From assembly GCA_040877875.1 (NCBI GenBank), contig JBBDNC010000023.1:1-37954 (forward strand): 37,954 nt of DNA, read 5' to 3'. Positions 34,454-37,954 of this stretch are shown in pieces (position 1 is the stretch's first letter; each line of letters opens with the position of its first letter). Under the pieces are notes generated by a model that made no database searches, was not told the DNA's origin, and was given only the letters and a program-made list of their open reading frames with translations. The DNA is from JBBDNC01 sp040877875 (GTDB lineage: Bacteria > Bacteroidota > Rhodothermia > Balneolales > Balneolaceae). A program made the position numbers and the translations under genes.

Positions 34454-34886
34454 GATTCGGTTTTAAAATTCGGTTTGACTGGAAACTGGGGCCTGGTTCA
34501 AAACGAGCTCTTTCAGGAACCGATATCCTCCCGCCACTCCCATCATCCCATCTTTCCCTATGGTTGCAAAAACAGACGCCAGGTTTGAATGCTACCGCAA
34601 TCGCCGGCAAACTTTAACAAAATGGACAGGTTCCTCGGAACTGCTCCGACAGTGAGAATATAAATAATCATCTGGGAACTCCTAACTCCAGATTCATTCA
34701 TCATGGATAGCGGTGGCACATCATCACAGACTCCTCGCGCCGTGTTAATCCAGTGTTGTGAGGGTTGACGCAGGAGTTTTTTATTTCTGGCAATGTGAAA
34801 AACAGGCGTATAACGGTGGCTGCGAGATTATTTTTGAATCTGCCAGCCGGCGGAATCTCGCATAAATAAGGTTGACGCGGCACTCA
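34454..34886. other. Gap between permease 2 and the RraA-enolase block
   Basis: 433 bp without a convincing gene; a 60-aa minus-strand frame at 34701-34883 overlaps the repeat and shows no motif. It holds dispersed repeat family 2 copy B and an upstream GGTTGACGCAG (34763-34773), and must include the promoter of the RraA-enolase block. Confidence 0.5.
34797..34880 (+). repeat. Dispersed hairpin repeat family 2, copy B
   Basis: Shares ordered blocks with 2990-3090 (AAAACAGG, GGCT, ATTTTTG, GCCAGCCGG, AATCTC, GGTTGACGCGGCA). It contains the inverted repeat GCGAGATT (34822-34829) / AATCTCGC (34854-34861). It sits directly after the stop codon of permease 2 and so could serve as its transcript end, although no T-run follows the stem. 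Confidence 0.5.
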
Positions 34887-36110
34887 TCACTCGTACCGGA
34901 GGCTGTCAATCGGATCGAGCTGGGAAGCCTTGAATGCCGGGTAGACGCCGAACAGTACCCCCACGACGGTCATAATGAGGACGCCCCCCAGGGCAGCTCC
35001 CCATGGGAAGACGATGCTTGATTCCAGCCAGAGAGCTGCTGCGTTCCCGATCAATATACCGAATAGAATCCCAATGACTCCCCCGATCTGACAAATTGCA
35101 ATCGACTCCAATAAAAACTGAAAGGTAATCGCCTTTTTGGTTGCTCCCACTGCTTTTCGGACTCCAATCTCCCGGGTACGCTCACTTACGGATACAAGCA
35201 TGATATTCATAACCCCAATTCCGGCTCCCAGTAGAGCAATTCCCCCCACAACAAATCCGACCAGGTACAGAATCCCGGTAAATTGTTCAAACACACCGGA
35301 AAGGGATTCATTGGTTTCGATTTCAAAATCATTTGCATCCCCCGGGGCAACCTTGCGAATGGTTCGCATGACCCCGGTCAGCTCGTCAATCGCCTCTTCA
35401 AGGACAGCAATCGAACGTGCCTGTACCTGGATAGATATATTGCGGTCACGTCCGTAAACCCGCATGAGTGTGGTGTAGGGCATGAGCACAAAACGATCGA
35501 GCGACTGGCCAAATACATTTCCACGTGCTTTGGTGACTCCTATCACGGTATAGGGGCGCCCGTCTACCCGGATCGTTCTTCCAACCGGGTTTTCAACCGG
35601 AAAAAGGGTGTTGGCTATATCTGCACCAATAATAGCAAGCGGGCGTGCATAATCGAGGTCTTCGGGTTGGAAATTGCGTCCCTCGGCAATATCAAAAGCA
35701 TTGTTTGACAGGTAATGTTCGTTGGACCCCCGGACCGAAACATTCGGCTCCGTCTCACGATCCTCATAGCTGATGTGAGTCGTAGTAAAACTGGTATTGG
35801 GGCCTACTCGCTCAGCGATCCTCGTCCGCTCATCAAGCTCTTCCATCTGCCGAAAAGTGACATCCTGGCGATTCCGGTAGATTTCCCAATCATTCCCCAT
35901 GTTAATGGCAGGATATTTGGAAACTGTGATCACATCTCCTCCCATCAGGCTGAGAGTATCCTTAAAGTAGGTATCCAGAACCAAAACGGCTGTATTGGCG
36001 CTGATAATGGCAAACACACCTACAGAAATCGCCAACAGTGTTAGAGAGGAACGAAGCTTATTCGCCCGGATGGAATCAAATGCCTGAACAAAAACTTCAA
36101 GAAATCTCAT
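34887..36110 (-). CDS. MacB-like ABC transporter permease 2
   Basis: 407 aa. A first membrane helix (about 18-42) leads to a large periplasmic MacB core domain, followed by three C-terminal FtsX-type membrane helices with GIGVMNIMLVSVSERTREIG and RKAVGATKKAI, and the common C-terminal end KASQLDPIDSLRYE. It has no fused ATPase, so it needs a separate MacB/LolD-type ATP-binding protein. It follows permease 1 by 233 bp. The two permeases are similar along their length and likely form a heterodimer. Confidence 0.93.
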   Translation of the reverse strand: MRFLEVFVQAFDSIRANKLRSSLTLLAISVGVFAIISANTAVLVLDTYFKDTLSLMGGDVITVSKYPAINMGNDWEIYRNRQDVTFRQMEELDERTRIAERVGPNTSFTTTHISYEDRETEPNVSVRGSNEHYLSNNAFDIAEGRNFQPEDLDYARPLAIIGADIANTLFPVENPVGRTIRVDGRPYTVIGVTKARGNVFGQSLDRFVLMPYTTLMRVYGRDRNISIQVQARSIAVLEEAIDELTGVMRTIRKVAPGDANDFEIETNESLSGVFEQFTGILYLVGFVVGGIALLGAGIGVMNIMLVSVSERTREIGVRKAVGATKKAITFQFLLESIAICQIGGVIGILFGILIGNAAALWLESSIVFPWGAALGGVLIMTVVGVLFGVYPAFKASQLDPIDSLRYE

Positions 36111-36343
36111 GACCGGTCAGGGTGTAGGGTTACGATTAAAAGTGAAAAGTGAGAACACAGAAGTAAAAAGGGGTTTGCGAAAGATTTTTGGCTCTCATTC
36201 AGAAACAATTTCATGGATAAAACAGGGGTATATAACCTTCTGCTAAATAACAAATTATCAATTAAGGAATTCGTGATCGATATCCAGGATATCTCTCGCC
36301 CATACCCTTACACCAAACATCTTCTCAGTTCTGCCTCACCGTT

Positions 36344-37579
36344 CTATTCATATCTCAGGGATTCGATCGGGTCGGATTTCGCGGCCTTCCGGGCCGGAAG
36401 CAATCCAAATAGCAATCCGATAAAAGTACAAATCAGGACGGCATTCAAGACGGTTGTCCAATCCATATAAGCAACAAAGAATTGATTGATTAACTCTGTA
36501 ACCCCAATGGAAAACAGTACACCGATCAGTCCGCCAAAGATGCAGATCACAATCGCCTCAATCAGAAACTGCATGAGAATTTCCCATGACTTGGCCCCGA
36601 CCGCCTTGCGAATTCCGATTTCGCGGGTCCGCTCTCTAACTGAGACAAACATGATATTCATGACCCCGATTCCCCCTACGAACAAGGCAAGGCCGGTAAG
36701 AAAGATCCCGATCCCGTAGATCACAACTTTCATGGAACTGAACTCCTCCTCAAACATAGCCGGCTTGTTGATTGCAAAATCATTATCCTCCATCGGGTCA
36801 AGTCGCCGGATCTGCCTCATGATCCCTTCTATTTCATATTCACCTTCTATAGCTGTTTCGTCATCCGGAAACTGGACCGTCAGACGCAAGCCGGATCTCA
36901 AGCCAAACAGGTTTCGGTAGGTTTGCAATGGAATCAGAATCCGGTTATCCATATCCTCCAAGCCCAGAAAACTACCCTGTTTTTCCAGGGTCCCTACGAC
37001 CGTAAAACGCTGGCCGCGGATTCGAATGATTTTACCGAGCGGTTCTTCATTCAGAAATAGCGATTCGACGACACTTGCCCCCAGTACTACGACCCTCGCT
37101 GCCTGTTCGTCTTCAGATTCTGAAAAGAAACGTCCCCGTTCAATATCAAAACCTCCGATATCATAAGTCGAGGCACTCATACCGTTAATATTCACATCAT
37201 TGATATCCCGGTCGCGATACCTCGCAAAACTGCTGGTGAAGGCAGCAGCGGAAACGACACTTGCCAGCCGGCTTCTATCGCGGATCTGGTCCATATAGTC
37301 AAGGTCCAACTCCTTGCGGTTACGATATTCCCACCACTTGTACTCACCCCCTCCCAGGCCCCAAGGCCACTTTTCCACGTAAACCACATTCCGGCCCAGC
37401 ATATCCATGCTTTCCTCAAAACTTCGGTCCACACCGTCGGTCACCGTATTCATGGCGGTGACGGATACGATCCCGATCACAATACAGGTAGTCGTCAGTA
37501 TTGCCCTGGTTTTATTACTCCAAATAGCATGAAGGGCAATTTTTATCCCCTCTTTTATGCTGATATAAATTCTGTACAT
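36344..37579 (-). CDS. MacB-like ABC transporter permease 1
   Basis: 411 aa. An N-terminal membrane helix (about 22-44), MacB-type periplasmic core (about 50-280), and FtsX domain with GGIGVMNIMFVSVRERTREI and IRKAVGAKSWEI. It ends KAAKSDPIESLRYE, nearly the same as permease 2. The start is an ATG at 37579. MITE copy 2 begins only about 33 bases upstream, so the promoter or leader of this gene probably contains or is shaped by the element. Partner ATPase, adaptor and channel genes are likely those at 25152-28976. Confidence 0.93.
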   Translation of the reverse strand: MYRIYISIKEGIKIALHAIWSNKTRAILTTTCIVIGIVSVTAMNTVTDGVDRSFEESMDMLGRNVVYVEKWPWGLGGGEYKWWEYRNRKELDLDYMDQIRDRSRLASVVSAAAFTSSFARYRDRDINDVNINGMSASTYDIGGFDIERGRFFSESEDEQAARVVVLGASVVESLFLNEEPLGKIIRIRGQRFTVVGTLEKQGSFLGLEDMDNRILIPLQTYRNLFGLRSGLRLTVQFPDDETAIEGEYEIEGIMRQIRRLDPMEDNDFAINKPAMFEEEFSSMKVVIYGIGIFLTGLALFVGGIGVMNIMFVSVRERTREIGIRKAVGAKSWEILMQFLIEAIVICIFGGLIGVLFSIGVTELINQFFVAYMDWTTVLNAVLICTFIGLLFGLLPARKAAKSDPIESLRYE

Positions 37580-37616
37580 TCGGAAGTCCGGATAAGGGTT
37601 CGAAACGCATTACGAG

Positions 37617-37754
37617 GAGGCTTTGCAAAATTAGGGATTTTGTTCAAGGTCAAGGCCAGAGGGAGATTGAAACCGCAGTATATTTCAATATTCGAGAATT
37701 TCAATCGACCGATAACGCCGACATTGGGCAAAAGACCTGTTTTACAAAGCCTCC
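37617..37754 (+). mobile_element. MITE-like element, copy 2 (complete)
   Basis: About 138 bp. The ends are GAGGCTTTGCAAAA at the left and, reverse-complemented, GAGGCTTTGTAAAA at the right; with two more outer bases the match extends to 15 of 16. TACGAG at 37611-37616 is repeated at 37755-37760, a 5-6 bp target-site duplication. Internal blocks shared with copies 1 and 3 are TTTTGTTCAA, TCAAGGCC, AACCGCAGTATAT and, with copy 1, ATTGGGCAAAA. No protein is encoded. Confidence 0.78.
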
Positions 37755-37840
37755 TACGAGAAAAGATGCAAAAACGTTACACTAAATTCATAAATAGTTA
37801 TTCATTACCTTAAAAAGGTCCGTTAATTTCAATCAATAAG

Positions 37841-37954
37841 AAGGCTTTGCAAAACCAAGATTTTTGTTCAAGTTCAAAGCCAGTCCGCCAGCCGGCGGAT
37901 TAAAACCACAGCATATTATGCATATGTGAGGATTTTAAAATCCCGATAATGTGG
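37841..37954 (+). mobile_element. MITE-like element, copy 3 (cut by the window edge)
   Basis: Begins AAGGCTTTGCAAAACC and continues TTTTTGTTCAA, TCAAAGCC, a CCGCC-AGCC-GGCGG hairpin, AAAACCACAGCATAT and GAGGATTT, matching copy 1 block by block. The right end lies outside the window. It has the same orientation as copy 2 and starts about 86 bases after it. Confidence 0.7.

Larger units (their letters stand above)
37580..37954. other. Non-coding right end with two MITE-like copies
   Basis: 375 bp upstream of permease 1 with no supported gene. A short open frame (37529-37813) crosses the gene start and the first MITE copy and is not credible. About 80 bases between the copies contain a small hairpin ACCTT/AAGGT near 37807-37819. 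Confidence 0.6.

Overview
The window looks like chromosomal DNA of a Gram-negative member of the Bacteroidota/Rhodothermota/Balneolota assemblage, most likely a Balneolaceae-type marine bacterium. This is inferred from gene content: a CarboxypepD_reg-type TonB-dependent receptor next to a DUF4249 lipoprotein, a DUF4159 protein, a Rho factor with a long basic N-terminal insert, paired rhomboid proteases (one with an acidic Bacteroidota-type tail), weak Shine-Dalgarno sequences and MacAB-like ABC exporters. No database search was possible.

Layout. 1-3500: a DUF2779 protein that fuses a RecB/Cas4-like and a DnaQ-like nuclease, then an apparent integration scar (a 24-bp direct repeat of the tmRNA 3' end), the tmRNA gene ssrA itself (tag ending in NNYSYRLAA), and a repeat-rich non-coding stretch. 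3500-7590: TonB receptor, DUF4249 lipoprotein and DUF4159 protein. 7751-10386: rpiB, glyA and tatC, closely packed. 10689-11347: a lipoprotein FKBP-type prolyl isomerase broken by a 100-N scaffold gap that appears to be an assembly artefact. 11593-12663: alr on the minus strand. 13077-17725: ammonium transporter plus a variant PII protein, then sppA and a metallo-beta-lactamase-fold hydrolase. 17747-25042, all minus strand: rho; then two rhomboid proteases, ispG, a redox-dead thioredoxin-like protein, pabC and folC. 25152-28976: ABC ATPase, periplasmic adaptor and TolC-type channel. 29338-30412: a three-gene YqjD/YqjE-like membrane module. 30810-34453: two exported RraA-family proteins flanking a Tat-exported enolase-superfamily enzyme. 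34887-37579: two tandem MacB-like permeases.

How the genes fit together. The two permeases have no adjacent ATPase and the ATPase has no adjacent permease, so the two blocks probably form one tripartite exporter split by about 6 kb of other genes. The RraA-enolase-RraA block looks like a small extracytoplasmic sugar-acid or keto-acid degradation unit, and TatC in this window would be part of the machinery that exports its Tat-signal member. amt and the PII gene form the usual ammonium-sensing pair, but the PII has lost residues used in classical signalling. pabC and folC both serve folate synthesis, and glyA uses the folate.

The most distinctive non-coding signal is a dispersed MITE-like element with GAGG(G)CTTTGCAAAA terminal inverted repeats and 5-6 bp flanking duplications. 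Two copies sit 33-58 bp upstream of start codons (TonB receptor and first permease) in the same orientation relative to the gene. A third copy runs off the right edge and a lone end lies upstream of rho. A second, hairpin-bearing repeat family and heptad (NNCAGTN) arrays occur in other gaps.
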